DNA of 64,000 nucleotides. It comes from Myroides indicus (GTDB lineage: Bacteria > Bacteroidota > Bacteroidia > Flavobacteriales > Flavobacteriaceae). Under the pieces are notes generated by a model. The model ran no database searches. It was not told the origin of the DNA and saw nothing but the letters and a program-made list of their open reading frames with translations. Shown piece by piece: positions 18,147 through 26,591 of this stretch. The stretch is from contig NZ_SOAG01000007.1 in assembly GCF_004364575.1 (NCBI RefSeq), positions 39,098-103,097 of the forward strand, given 5' to 3'. How positions within the stretch are numbered: position 1 is the stretch's first letter; the number at the start of each line of letters is the position of its first letter. Made by a program: the position numbers and the translations under genes.

Positions 18147-18315
18147 TTTGTCATTACTTCTGTAATGCGGATGCAAATATACAATCATTTTCAGAACTTC
18201 CAAACATCACTAAAAGAAAATCAAATCTTTTTTTAACTCTGTTTTCGATGGTTCTGATTTACAACAAGATATTTTTTGATATAAATTTAACCCATGCGTT
18301 TTTATTAATTAAAAA

Positions 18316-18356
18316 CTAAAAAGAGGAAATACTTTTATTGCACTTCCTCTTTTTAT
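18316..18356 (-). terminator. Terminator downstream of trxA
   Basis: Stem aaaaagaggaa (18318-18328) against ttcctcttttt (18344-18354) with a 15-base loop, flanked by T runs on both sides. It lies 20 bases past the trxA stop and could also work rightward. Confidence 0.7.
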
Positions 18357-18375
18357 ATCTACAAATTTCTATTCT

Positions 18376-18693
18376 TTACAATAAAGAATCTACTGCCTCT
18401 TTATAAGTTGCTTTCGGAGCTACTCCCACTTGTCTTCCTACTACTTCTCCGCCTTTAAAGATTAGAACAGTAGGTATGTTTCTGATTCCGTATTTCGAAG
18501 CAAATTCCTGATTTGCATCAACATCTACTTTACCAACAATTGCTTTTCCTTCATATTCATTGTGCAATTCCTCTATTACAGGACCTAGCATTTTACAAGG
18601 TCCACACCATACTGCCCAAAAATCAACCACCACAGGTTTATCTGATTTCAATACTACTTCCTCGAAAGTAGCATCTGTTATTTCTAATGCCAT
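18376..18693 (-). CDS. trxA: Thioredoxin
   Basis: The 105-residue protein is a full-length classical thioredoxin with active site WCGPC (Cys30 and Cys33), the preceding DFWAVWC strand-helix junction and the cis-Pro segment RNIPTVLIF. It reduces protein disulfides in the cytoplasm using thioredoxin reductase. It has no signal peptide. It is followed by a terminator and lies 96 bases downstream of dnaE on the same strand, so it may have its own promoter. Confidence 0.97.
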   Translation of the reverse strand: MALEITDATFEEVVLKSDKPVVVDFWAVWCGPCKMLGPVIEELHNEYEGKAIVGKVDVDANQEFASKYGIRNIPTVLIFKGGEVVGRQVGVAPKATYKEAVDSLL

Positions 18694-18789
18694 TGATATT
18701 TTATTTTAGTTACTTCAACAAATCTAATAAATAATTTAAACTTACCTAATCGAATCATATTAATTTTATCTATGAACTAATTGTTAAAA

Positions 18790-21700
18790 CTAATTCAATT
18801 TAAAATTAACTTGCAATCTTTCTAACTCTTCGAGAAATTCTGCCACAATATTCACCCTGCTATTCTTACTGTTCATTTCCAACTTATTAATCACCCTATA
18901 TTCTTCTTTTTTTGTTTCCATTGCCGGAACATTCTCTAGTTCAATATCCATTTCCTCCATAACTTCTCCATCATAATCTACATCTATCTGAGGTTTCCCC
19001 ATTACAGGAATAAAAGTTTCATCTTCCGTTATTTTTTCAATTTCAGCAATTTCAAACGACACGGGTTTATCTCCCCGGTATCTATCAAAAATCTCTTTCA
19101 TCTTTGTTAATTGAACCGGATGCAGTTCTTTCACATTCATATGTACCACTATTTTTTTGGCATAGGTCGGAATAACTTCATGAAGAAGCTTCACTTCCAT
19201 AAACTGGATACGAGGTTCGCCTTTTTCTCCGGTATCTTTCCGTATCCACCCTTCTCGTATCTGAAGTTTTACATATACAAAAGTATTGTTAAGCAGAAAG
19301 TGTCTGAACTTTAAAAACTCTTCATTAAACATTCTAAAATCATAACTTTCATCATATCCTTCAATTGAAAACATAGCCCAATCTTTGCCCTTAGCAGAAG
19401 TTCTGAACTGAACATTATTAATCATTCCTCCAAAACTTACAGTTCTTCCTGTTAAAGCTTCCAGATTTCTCAACTCTTCAACCCTGAGATTACAAAAATA
19501 ATTCATCTCAAATCTAAAATCATCCAGAGGATGTCCTGAAATATAAATTCCAACTACTTCCTTTTCCTTTGCCAGCTTTTCCATTGTCGACCATTCTTCA
19601 CAAGAAGGTAAAAAAGGTTCCGGAATTTGTACTTCACTACTCTCTCCAAATAGGCTAACTTGAGCAGAATTTTCATTTTCCTGAAATTTAGCTCCGTATT
19701 TTACTGCTTTTTCTAAAAAAGTATTAGAATCTGATGAATCTATATAAAAATATTGCGCTCTGTGGGTATTGTCAAAACAATCAAACCCACCTGCCAATGC
19801 CAGATTTTCAAAAGCTTTTTTATTTGCTGCACGCAAATCAATTCGCTTTGCTAAATCAAAAATGGATCTGTATTTGCTGTTTTGTCTGTTTTCAACGATG
19901 GTATTTACTGCTCCTTGACCAACTCCTTTTACTGCCCCCATACCAAAGCGGATTTCATACTTTTCATTTACTGTAAACTTGTAAAAGGATTCATTCACAT
20001 CTGGACCAAGTACCTTTAATCCCATTCGCTTACATTCTTCCATAAAGAATGTAACCTGTTTAATATCGTTCATATTATTTGATAAGACTGCCGCCATATA
20101 TTCTGCCGGGTAATGTGCTTTTAAATATGCTGTTTGGTAAGCTACCCAAGCATAACAAGTAGAGTGAGATTTATTAAAAGCATAAGAAGCGAACGCTTCC
20201 CAGTCTTTCCATATTTTTTCAAGAACTACCGCATCGTGTCCTTTTTCTACCGCCTGATTAATAAACTGAGGCTTCATCTTATCCAAGACATCTTTTTGTT
20301 TTTTCCCCATGGCTTTACGCAAAACGTCGGCCTCACCTTTTGTAAAACCTGCCAATTTCTGAGACAAAAGCATTACCTGTTCTTGATATACTGTAATTCC
20401 ATATGTTTCCTCCAAGAATTCTTTACAAGCTTCTAAATCATATACAATGGGTTCTTCTCCATTTTTACGACGAATAAAAGAAGGAATATATTCTAGTGGT
20501 CCCGGGCGATAAAGAGCATTCATCGCAATCAAATCTGCAAAAACGGTAGGTTTTAACTCTCTCATGTACTTTTGCATCCCCGGCGACTCATACTGAAACA
20601 CTCCTACTGTTTCTCCCCTTTGAAAAAGCTCGTATGTTTGTATATCATCAATGGGAATTGTATCGGGATTAATCTCTATTCCTGTTCTATACTTGACAAG
20701 CTTAACAGTGTCTTTAATTAATGTCAGTGTTTTTAAGCCCAGAAAGTCCATTTTTAACAATCCAGCACTTTCAGCTACTGAATTATCAAATTGGGTAACA
20801 TACAAATCGGAGTCCTTTGCTAAAACAACCGGGACAAACTTTGTGATATCATCCGGCGTAATAATAACCCCGCAGGCGTGTATTCCCGTATTCCGCATAG
20901 AACCTTCTAAAACCTGAGCCTGACGAATAGTTTCTCCCGCTAAAGTATCTTCTTTGGCTATGCTGATTAATTCTCTTACTCTGTCAAACTCCTCACTTCG
21001 CAAAGCCCCTTTTATCATGTTTTCTTCTTCAGACAGAAATCGGGCGAGATTCCATTTAGATGGCATCATACCCGGAATTAGCTTGGCAATTCTATCTGCT
21101 TCAAATAAAGGCAGATCTAAAACCCTTGCTGTATCTCGAATGGCTGATTTAGTTGCCATTTTACCATAGGTAATAATCTGCGCTACCTGATTTGCTCCGT
21201 ATTTTTCAATTACGTAATCCATTACTCTGCCACGTCCCTCATCATCAAAGTCAATATCTATATCTGGCATCGAAATCCTATCAGGATTCAAGAAACGCTC
21301 AAAAAGCAAATCATACTCAATAGGATCTAAATTTGTAATTCCCAAGCAATATGCTACTGCAGAGCCCGCAGCAGAACCACGTCCCGGTCCAACAGAAACC
21401 CCCATGTTTCTTGCTGCCGCAATAAAGTCCTGAACAATTAAAAAATATCCTGGGTAACCTGTTCGCTCAATAGTTGCCAATTCAAAATCAAGCCGTTCCT
21501 GTATTTCTTCTGTTATTTCTTTATACCTCTTTTTAGCTCCTTCATAAGTTAAATGGCGTAAGTAATTATTTTCTCCTCTTTTGCCATTACCACCATCTTC
21601 TAAATCTCTGGTATCCTGAAATTCATGCGGTATAGCAAATTTAGGCAGCAGTACATCTCTGTGTAAAACAAAGGATTCTACTTTATTTATTATTTCTTCA

Positions 21701-23328
21701 ATATTATAAATCGCTTCCGGCAGATCTTGAAAAAGCTCTTTCATTTCTGCCTCTGTCTTAAAATAATATTCCTGATTAGGCAATCCGTAGCGATATCCTC
21801 TTCCTCGACCAATGGGAGTAGATTGTTTTTCGCCATCTTTCACACACAGCAAAATATCGTGTGCATTTGCATCTTTTTTTTCTAGATAATATGCATTATT
21901 AGTCGCTACTATTTTAACTTTATGTTTACGGGAAAATTCAATCAAAACCTGATTGACACGGTTTTCATCTTCTTGTTCATGCCGCATAATTTCGATATAC
22001 AAATCTTCTCCAAACTCACTTTTCCACCACAGCAATGCCTCTTCTGCCTGCTTTTCTCCCACATTGAGAATTTTACCAGGGATTTCTCCATACAAATTCC
22101 CGGTTAAAACAATGATATCTTCTTTATATTTTTTAACGACTTCTTTATCTATACGCGGAACATAATAAAAACCATCTGTATAAGCTATAGAAGCCATTTT
22201 TGCTAAGTTGTGATAACCCCGCTTATTTTTTGCGAGCATTACCACCTGAAAGCCATTATCTTTTTTAGTTTTATCTGCGTGATTTTCACAAACAAAAAAC
22301 TCGCAGCCTACAATAGGAACTAATGGAGGCAAAGCTTTTTCTCCTTGTTCTATACGTGATTTATTCTGTGCTTCAATTCCTTTATTGTAATCACTAACCG
22401 CCTTTACAAATAAAAAGGCTCCCATCATATTTCCATGATCGGTCATAGCAACTGCCGGCATTTTCATTTCTACTGCTTTTTTAATCAAGCCGGGAATTGA
22501 TATTGTAGATTGAAGAATAGAAAATTGGGTATGTACATGTAAGTGTGCAAATTGTGCTTTTTCGAATCTTTGTTTGGCTTCTTCAGAAATTACCTCTGTT
22601 GTATCCCCTTGTTGTTTTTGAAGTCTCTTCCTGATGTCATCAGAAGCTTTTTTTAGATTAATATGCTTTAATCCTACAGGTCTAAAAGGCTCTGGATTTA
22701 CTTTTATATAATTTTCAATGTAGCCTTCTTCAACCTGAAGTTCTTCAACGCTAAATGCATTTCGTTTAATCAACTCTAAAAAGCAACGCGTAGTGGCTTC
22801 AACGTCCGCTGTAGCATTGTGTGCTTCTGCAAAAGGCTCTCCAAATAAATAAGTATGAAGCTCTGTTAAAGTAGGTAATTTATATCTACCTCCTCTACCA
22901 CCGGGTAACTTGAGCATTTCCGCAGTTACTTCAGTACAAGTATCCAATACTGGTAACTTCGTCATTATAGAATCTATTCCTATCCTATAAAATTCGCACC
23001 CCATGATATTGAGGTCAAACCCTACATTTTGACCGACTATAAAGCGTGTTTTTGATAGAGCTATATTAAACTTTTCTAATACTTCTTTCAAAGAAATTCC
23101 CTGCTCTTCTGCCAATTCAGTGGAAATTCCATGAATTCGCTCCGAATCATATGGTATATTAAATCCCTCGGGTCTGACAAGATAGTCCTGATGTTCAATA
23201 AGATTTCCCATTTCATCATGTAATTGCCATGCAATCTGAATACATCTCGGCCAGTTATCTGTATCTGTAATAGGTGCAGACCAACTTTTAGGAAGTCCTG
23301 TTGTTTCGGTATCAAAAATTAAATACAT
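18790..23328 (-). CDS. dnaE: DNA polymerase III alpha subunit with fused N-terminal 3'-5' exonuclease
   Basis: This is the replicative polymerase. From the ATG at 23328 the protein has 1512 residues; the ATG at 23355 would add nine, but MYLIFDTETTG is the natural start of the exonuclease fold. Residues 1 to about 195 form a DnaQ-type exonuclease (DTETTG; HNATADVEATTR with the distal His/Asp motif). A PHP domain starts near residue 260 (FAHLHVHTQFS). The polymerase core carries PDIDIDFDDEGRGRVMDY with the catalytic Asp residues and GPGRGSAAGS. Near residue 1250 QVSLFGES looks like a beta-clamp binding motif. Polymerase and proofreader are thus one chain. Confidence 0.95.
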   Translation of the reverse strand: MYLIFDTETTGLPKSWSAPITDTDNWPRCIQIAWQLHDEMGNLIEHQDYLVRPEGFNIPYDSERIHGISTELAEEQGISLKEVLEKFNIALSKTRFIVGQNVGFDLNIMGCEFYRIGIDSIMTKLPVLDTCTEVTAEMLKLPGGRGGRYKLPTLTELHTYLFGEPFAEAHNATADVEATTRCFLELIKRNAFSVEELQVEEGYIENYIKVNPEPFRPVGLKHINLKKASDDIRKRLQKQQGDTTEVISEEAKQRFEKAQFAHLHVHTQFSILQSTISIPGLIKKAVEMKMPAVAMTDHGNMMGAFLFVKAVSDYNKGIEAQNKSRIEQGEKALPPLVPIVGCEFFVCENHADKTKKDNGFQVVMLAKNKRGYHNLAKMASIAYTDGFYYVPRIDKEVVKKYKEDIIVLTGNLYGEIPGKILNVGEKQAEEALLWWKSEFGEDLYIEIMRHEQEDENRVNQVLIEFSRKHKVKIVATNNAYYLEKKDANAHDILLCVKDGEKQSTPIGRGRGYRYGLPNQEYYFKTEAEMKELFQDLPEAIYNIEEIINKVESFVLHRDVLLPKFAIPHEFQDTRDLEDGGNGKRGENNYLRHLTYEGAKKRYKEITEEIQERLDFELATIERTGYPGYFLIVQDFIAAARNMGVSVGPGRGSAAGSAVAYCLGITNLDPIEYDLLFERFLNPDRISMPDIDIDFDDEGRGRVMDYVIEKYGANQVAQIITYGKMATKSAIRDTARVLDLPLFEADRIAKLIPGMMPSKWNLARFLSEEENMIKGALRSEEFDRVRELISIAKEDTLAGETIRQAQVLEGSMRNTGIHACGVIITPDDITKFVPVVLAKDSDLYVTQFDNSVAESAGLLKMDFLGLKTLTLIKDTVKLVKYRTGIEINPDTIPIDDIQTYELFQRGETVGVFQYESPGMQKYMRELKPTVFADLIAMNALYRPGPLEYIPSFIRRKNGEEPIVYDLEACKEFLEETYGITVYQEQVMLLSQKLAGFTKGEADVLRKAMGKKQKDVLDKMKPQFINQAVEKGHDAVVLEKIWKDWEAFASYAFNKSHSTCYAWVAYQTAYLKAHYPAEYMAAVLSNNMNDIKQVTFFMEECKRMGLKVLGPDVNESFYKFTVNEKYEIRFGMGAVKGVGQGAVNTIVENRQNSKYRSIFDLAKRIDLRAANKKAFENLALAGGFDCFDNTHRAQYFYIDSSDSNTFLEKAVKYGAKFQENENSAQVSLFGESSEVQIPEPFLPSCEEWSTMEKLAKEKEVVGIYISGHPLDDFRFEMNYFCNLRVEELRNLEALTGRTVSFGGMINNVQFRTSAKGKDWAMFSIEGYDESYDFRMFNEEFLKFRHFLLNNTFVYVKLQIREGWIRKDTGEKGEPRIQFMEVKLLHEVIPTYAKKIVVHMNVKELHPVQLTKMKEIFDRYRGDKPVSFEIAEIEKITEDETFIPVMGKPQIDVDYDGEVMEEMDIELENVPAMETKKEEYRVINKLEMNSKNSRVNIVAEFLEELERLQVNFKLN

Positions 23329-23384
23329 ACTTGATTTTGTGGATATTAATGTCAAAAAAAGTTTTATTCAGCCTATACAAAGGT

Positions 23385-23415
23385 ACAAAAAAAGACCGCT
23401 TTAAAAAACGGTCTT
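23385..23415 (-). terminator. Terminator of the leftward lipoprotein gene at 23439
   Basis: Stem aagaccg (23392-23398) with cggtctt (23409-23415). Read leftward it is followed by a T run, 24 bases past the stop codon. Confidence 0.75.
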
Positions 23416-23438
23416 ATTATTAAAACAAACTCTTATTC

Positions 23439-24071
23439 TTATTTCGCCTCCCCTAAAGGAATTCTAAAAAACACTCCATCTTGGAAAGACTTTTTATCAA
23501 CGTATTTCTTTTTAATAAATACCACCGCAGCTCCATCAGGAATATCATCAGGCATCTCACCTACTCCTCCTGTTTCATCAGGAGGTAACAAAGAAGCATT
23601 CATGTTAATGACAAATCTCCCTGAAATACTACCTGGCACTTGTTTTTCCGCCACATCAAAAATTACAAAGCCCGGATTTTCTATCTCTTTTTCATCTTTC
23701 CCTTTTATATCCGTACCATAAGATCCTATTACTTTTTCATCATCATCTAATAAAAAATATTCCGCAAATATTCCTTTAGTTTTATCAAATTCATATTTGG
23801 TTCCAAATTCATATTCAGGAACTGTAATCATTAGTTTTGTAGAATCCGTTACAGCTTCTATAACCAATCCTTTTCCACTAACAACTAAGGCTTTAAAATC
23901 CTGAGGTCTATATTCTGTAAATCTATTGTACGGAGACTGATTCAAAGCAGTAGTATCTGTAATTGCATCAAGGGTCATTTGAGCATGCATTCCGGGTGTT
24001 GCAAATTTAACATCGTTTTCACACGCTACAAAAGCTAAAGCAACTGCAAGTATTCCAAATATTTTTTTCAT
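23439..24071 (-). CDS. Hypothetical lipoprotein
   Basis: I do not recognise a family. The 210-residue protein begins MKKIFGILAVALAFVAC (lipobox, Cys17). The mature part has alternating strands (KALVVSGKGLVIEAVTDSTK, PGFVIFDVAEKQVPGSISGRFVIN), suggesting a small beta-rich fold exposed outside the inner membrane. It is a single gene with its own terminator, divergent from rpsP. Confidence 0.75.
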   Translation of the reverse strand: MKKIFGILAVALAFVACENDVKFATPGMHAQMTLDAITDTTALNQSPYNRFTEYRPQDFKALVVSGKGLVIEAVTDSTKLMITVPEYEFGTKYEFDKTKGIFAEYFLLDDDEKVIGSYGTDIKGKDEKEIENPGFVIFDVAEKQVPGSISGRFVINMNASLLPPDETGGVGEMPDDIPDGAAVVFIKKKYVDKKSFQDGVFFRIPLGEAK

Positions 24072-24193
24072 AGCAACTAACTCCTTTTTAATGTTCTATT
24101 AGGCAAAAATAGATTTTTTTGTCGATGAAAAAAACTTTTTTTAATATAATTTTAACCTTTAACATTTAATTTTTTTAATTGAAGTATACGTAG

Positions 24194-24222
24194 TTGTTTT
24201 TTAATAAAAAGAATTATATTTG
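24194..24222 (+). promoter_or_regulatory. Promoter of rpsP-rimM
   Basis: TTG at 24194-24196 and TATATTTG at 24215-24222, spaced by 18 bases, match the Bacteroidota sigma factor consensus (TTG / TAnnTTTG). The start would fall about 40 bases before the rpsP ATG. Confidence 0.75.
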
Positions 24223-24269
24223 CAAAAATTTTTAACCGAGGTCGGGTACCTCAAATAAATTAATAAAAT

Positions 24270-24797
24270 ATGTCTGTAAAAATTAGATTACAAAGACACG
24301 GTAAAAAAGGAAAACCTTTTTATTGGGTAGTAGCTGCTGATTCACGCGCTAAAAGAGATGGTAAATACTTAGAAAAAATTGGTACTTACAATCCTAATAC
24401 TAACCCTGCAACTGTTGATATCGATGTTGACTCAGCTGTAAAATGGTTAGATAATGGCGCACAACCAACAGATACTGCAAGAACATTACTTTCTTACAAA
24501 GGAGCGATGTTAAAACACCACTTACAAGGCGGAGTTAGAAAAGGTGCTCTCACGCAAGAACAAGCTGATGCTAAATTTACAGCTTGGTTAGAGGAAAAAG
24601 CTGCTAAAATTAGCGCTAAAGCAGAAGGTTTATCTACTTCAAAAGCTGCTGAAAGAGCAAAACAAATTGCTGCCGAAAAAGAAGTTAGTGCAAAACGCGC
24701 TGCTGCTGCTCAGGAAGCAAAAGCTGCATCAGAGACTGCTAATGCAGAAGAAACTGTTGAATCAACAGAAGAAAACAACGAAGAAACTCAAGCTTAA
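24270..24797 (+). CDS. rpsP: 30S ribosomal protein S16
   Basis: The N-terminal part ([42 protein letters not shown] in outline) is the S16 core, a small-subunit assembly protein. At 175 residues it is about twice the usual length: a low-complexity Ala/Lys/Glu tail from about residue 100 extends it, a pattern known in Bacteroidota. It is followed after 12 bases by rimM, the normal partner, and preceded by a good promoter. Confidence 0.96.
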   Translation: MSVKIRLQRHGKKGKPFYWVVAADSRAKRDGKYLEKIGTYNPNTNPATVDIDVDSAVKWLDNGAQPTDTARTLLSYKGAMLKHHLQGGVRKGALTQEQADAKFTAWLEEKAAKISAKAEGLSTSKAAERAKQIAAEKEVSAKRAAAAQEAKAASETANAEETVESTEENNEETQA

Positions 24798-24809
24798 CCT
24801 AACAGCGAT

Positions 24810-25334
24810 ATGCGTAAAAAAGACTGTTTCTATTTAGGCAAAATCGCAAAAAAATTTAGCTTTAAAGGGGAGGTATTGATTTATTTAGATACTGACGAAC
24901 CTGAGTTATACGAAAATTTGGAATCAGTGTTCGTTGAATTCAACGGACAACTGGTTCCTTTTTTTATTACACACGCTTTTTTACATAAAAACGATTTTTT
25001 GAGAGTTCGGTTTGAAGATTGTGACTCTGAAGAAGAAGCTGATAGTTTACTTGGCTGCGAACTTTATTTGCCATTATCTATGTTACCGAAACTTGATGGC
25101 AATAAATTTTATTATCATGAAATCATCGGATTTGATGTATTTGACATCAACAAAAAATATATAGGAAAACTCAGCTCTATTAATGACAGTGCTTCACAAC
25201 CTTTATTTATCATCGATTTGCATGGAATTGAAATTTTAATTCCTATGATTGATGCTTTTATCCATTTAGTAGACCGAAACAACAAAAAATTAATACTGGA
25301 TATCCCTGAGGGATTAGTTGAGCTGTATTTATAA
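24810..25334 (+). CDS. rimM: Ribosome maturation factor RimM
   Basis: RimM helps 16S rRNA processing and binds S19 in the 30S head. The 174-residue protein has the N-terminal RimM domain (DCFYLGKIAKKFSFKGEVLIYLDTD) and the PRC-barrel-like C-terminal half (FYYHEIIGFDVFDINKKYIGKL, IPMIDAFIHLVDRNNKKLILDIPEGLVELYL). It forms an operon with rpsP. The DNA from 25335 onward changes in character. Confidence 0.95.
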   Translation: MRKKDCFYLGKIAKKFSFKGEVLIYLDTDEPELYENLESVFVEFNGQLVPFFITHAFLHKNDFLRVRFEDCDSEEEADSLLGCELYLPLSMLPKLDGNKFYYHEIIGFDVFDINKKYIGKLSSINDSASQPLFIIDLHGIEILIPMIDAFIHLVDRNNKKLILDIPEGLVELYL

Positions 25335-25406
25335 AATTTTGAATCCAAAATCATTAAGGTTGCTATTTTATATTATCATCTTTATTTCGTTTTTTAAAGG
25401 TTAGGT

Positions 25407-26114
25407 ATGTTTCAATTTAAACAATTCACTATACAGCAGGATAAGTGTGCGATGAAGGTAGGTACGGATGGAGTAATATTAGGAGCATGGACACCGATAG
25501 ACAATAATCCTTACAATGTGTTAGACATAGGATCAGGCACAGGACTATTAGCCTTAATGATGGCACAGCGCACAGGTGCAGAGCAGATAGATGGAGTAGA
25601 AATAGACGAAAACGCACATGAGCAAGCTGTAGAGAACTTTGAGAACAGCCCTTGGGGTGATAGACTATTCTGTTACCATGCCGATTTAGAGACCTTCGCT
25701 AATGAGATGGAAGAAGAGTATGATTTAATTATCTCTAATCCTCCTTTCTATAGTGAAGATTATCACACAAATGATAAGCAGAGAGATACTGCTCGCTTTC
25801 AGGATGCGATGCCTTTTGATTTATTAATTGAAGCAGTAGAATATTTCTTGTCTGAGAAAGGTGTCTTTAGTGTAATTATTCCTGCTAAAGAAGAAGAGAC
25901 ACTAATGCGATTAGCAGCCGAGTTTGGTATCTATCCATTCAAGGTAACTCGCGTTCGAGGGAACGAACAAGCTGAAATCAAACGTAGCTTAATTGCTTTT
26001 TCACGTCAATTAGTGGAAAAAATCCCCTTAGATGAGCTAACTATCGAAGTAGAGAGACATCAGTACACCCCAGCATTTGAGGCACTTGTGAGAGATTTTT
26101 ATTTAAAATTATAA
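25407..26114 (+). CDS. trmN6: tRNA1(Val) (adenine(37)-N6)-methyltransferase
   Basis: This SAM-dependent methyltransferase of the YfiC/TrmN6 type modifies A37 of tRNA-Val. The 235-residue protein has the SAM motif VLDIGSGTGLLALMMAQR, the adenine-methylase motif SNPPFY near residue 112 and the family N-terminus FKQFTIQQDKCAMKVGTDGVILGAW. It is 72 bases after rimM. Its codon use (frequent CTA, GTA, ACA, ATC and GAG) looks more like the following met genes than like rimM, suggesting it belongs to the same, possibly acquired, block. Confidence 0.9.
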   Translation: MFQFKQFTIQQDKCAMKVGTDGVILGAWTPIDNNPYNVLDIGSGTGLLALMMAQRTGAEQIDGVEIDENAHEQAVENFENSPWGDRLFCYHADLETFANEMEEEYDLIISNPPFYSEDYHTNDKQRDTARFQDAMPFDLLIEAVEYFLSEKGVFSVIIPAKEEETLMRLAAEFGIYPFKVTRVRGNEQAEIKRSLIAFSRQLVEKIPLDELTIEVERHQYTPAFEALVRDFYLKL

Positions 26115-26130
26115 AAAAAATTACTTTTAT

Positions 26131-26163
26131 TTTGTTTATTCCAAAATAAATTAATGATATTTG
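26131..26163 (+). promoter_or_regulatory. Probable promoter of the met leader and met operon
   Basis: TTTG at 26131-26134 and GATATTTG at 26156-26163 (one base off TAnnTTTG) are spaced 21 bases apart. The transcript would start about 20 bases before the first leader-peptide ATG. Confidence 0.6.
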
Positions 26164-26188
26164 TACCAACGAAAACAAAGAAGAAAAA

Positions 26189-26260
26189 ATGAATACAGTT
26201 TATACAATGATGATGACAATGATGATGTGGAGAAATCCGCAGGGCTTGTTATTTGCATAA
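26189..26260 (+). CDS. Methionine leader peptide 1 (attenuator)
   Basis: A 23-residue open frame begins MNTVYTMMMTMMMW and ends RNPQGLLFA, with seven Met codons including the start. Six of the first thirteen codons after the ATG are Met, in two ATG triplets. It lies between a plausible promoter and an intrinsic terminator 25 bases past its stop, upstream of metY. The sequence agggctt at 26241-26247 (plus gc at 26239-26240) can pair with aagccct...gc of the terminator 5' arm (26286-26295). A ribosome stalled on the Met codons would leave this segment free, and one at the stop codon would cover it. The role is inferred; no protein function is expected. Confidence 0.85.
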   Translation: MNTVYTMMMTMMMWRNPQGLLFA

Positions 26261-26284
26261 ACTTAAATTCTAAATAACATATAT

Positions 26285-26316
26285 AAAGCCCTTGCAATAG
26301 CGAGGGCTTTTTTTTT
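26285..26316 (+). terminator. Attenuator terminator 1
   Basis: An 11-bp stem, aaagccct plus TGC (26285-26295) with GCG plus agggcttt (26300-26310), closes on an AATA loop and is followed by T residues up to 26316. It lies upstream of all met genes, so transcription must read through it for their expression. Confidence 0.9.
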
Positions 26317-26358
26317 ACACCAAACCAAACAGTATATAATTAGATAAATATAAATACC

Positions 26359-26451
26359 ATGATTTTCAATACTAACACAATGATGATGGCAATGATGATG
26401 ATGAACATGATGATGTTCACGACGCCCTATTGCCTAAAGCCAACGAGTTAG
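26359..26451 (+). CDS. Methionine leader peptide 2 (attenuator)
   Basis: A 30-residue open frame begins MIFNTNTMMMAMMMMNMMMF and ends TTPYCLKPTS. Eleven of its codons are Met, ten of them in three ATG runs between codons 8 and 19. attgcctaaag at 26429-26439, covering the Tyr-Cys-Leu-Lys codons after the Met run, is complementary at 10 of 11 positions to cttttggcaat (26489-26499) in the 5' arm and loop of the next terminator. A small perfect hairpin, gaacat-gatg-atgttc at 26403-26418, lies inside the Met run and may act as a pause structure. This is a second, independent copy of the attenuation layout. Confidence 0.85.
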   Translation: MIFNTNTMMMAMMMMNMMMFTTPYCLKPTS

Positions 26452-26483
26452 TTATAATCTAAACAAAGAGATTAAAATACTTG

Positions 26484-26517
26484 AAGTCCTTTTGGCAATG
26501 CCGAAAGGACTTTTTTT
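26484..26517 (+). terminator. Attenuator terminator 2
   Basis: A 13-bp stem (26484-26496 with 26500-26512, one G-T pair) closes on a 3-base loop and is followed by seven T residues to 26517. It lies 75 bases before the metY ATG. A further short hairpin (ctcagta / tactgag, 26528-26550) lies between it and metY. Confidence 0.9.
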
Positions 26518-26591
26518 ATGCCCTTTACTCAGTAGGGGTTAAGTACTGAGAAAATAAAAAACGAGTAACTAAAACATTAAAAAATATAACC

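Noticed and set aside
17967..18203. Leftward 78-codon frame
   Set aside because: It runs through the proximal tRNA-Asp gene and has no protein features.
26189..26451. ATG-rich sequence as a simple trinucleotide repeat
   Set aside because: Both stretches sit in frame behind a start codon, end in proper stops, and are each followed by a terminator with a matching antiterminator segment, which a chance repeat does not explain.
26115..26591. SAM riboswitch upstream of metY
   Set aside because: I looked for the SAM-I core (k-turn, conserved internal loops) and other SAM classes and saw none; the hairpins are plain terminators preceded by Met-rich frames.
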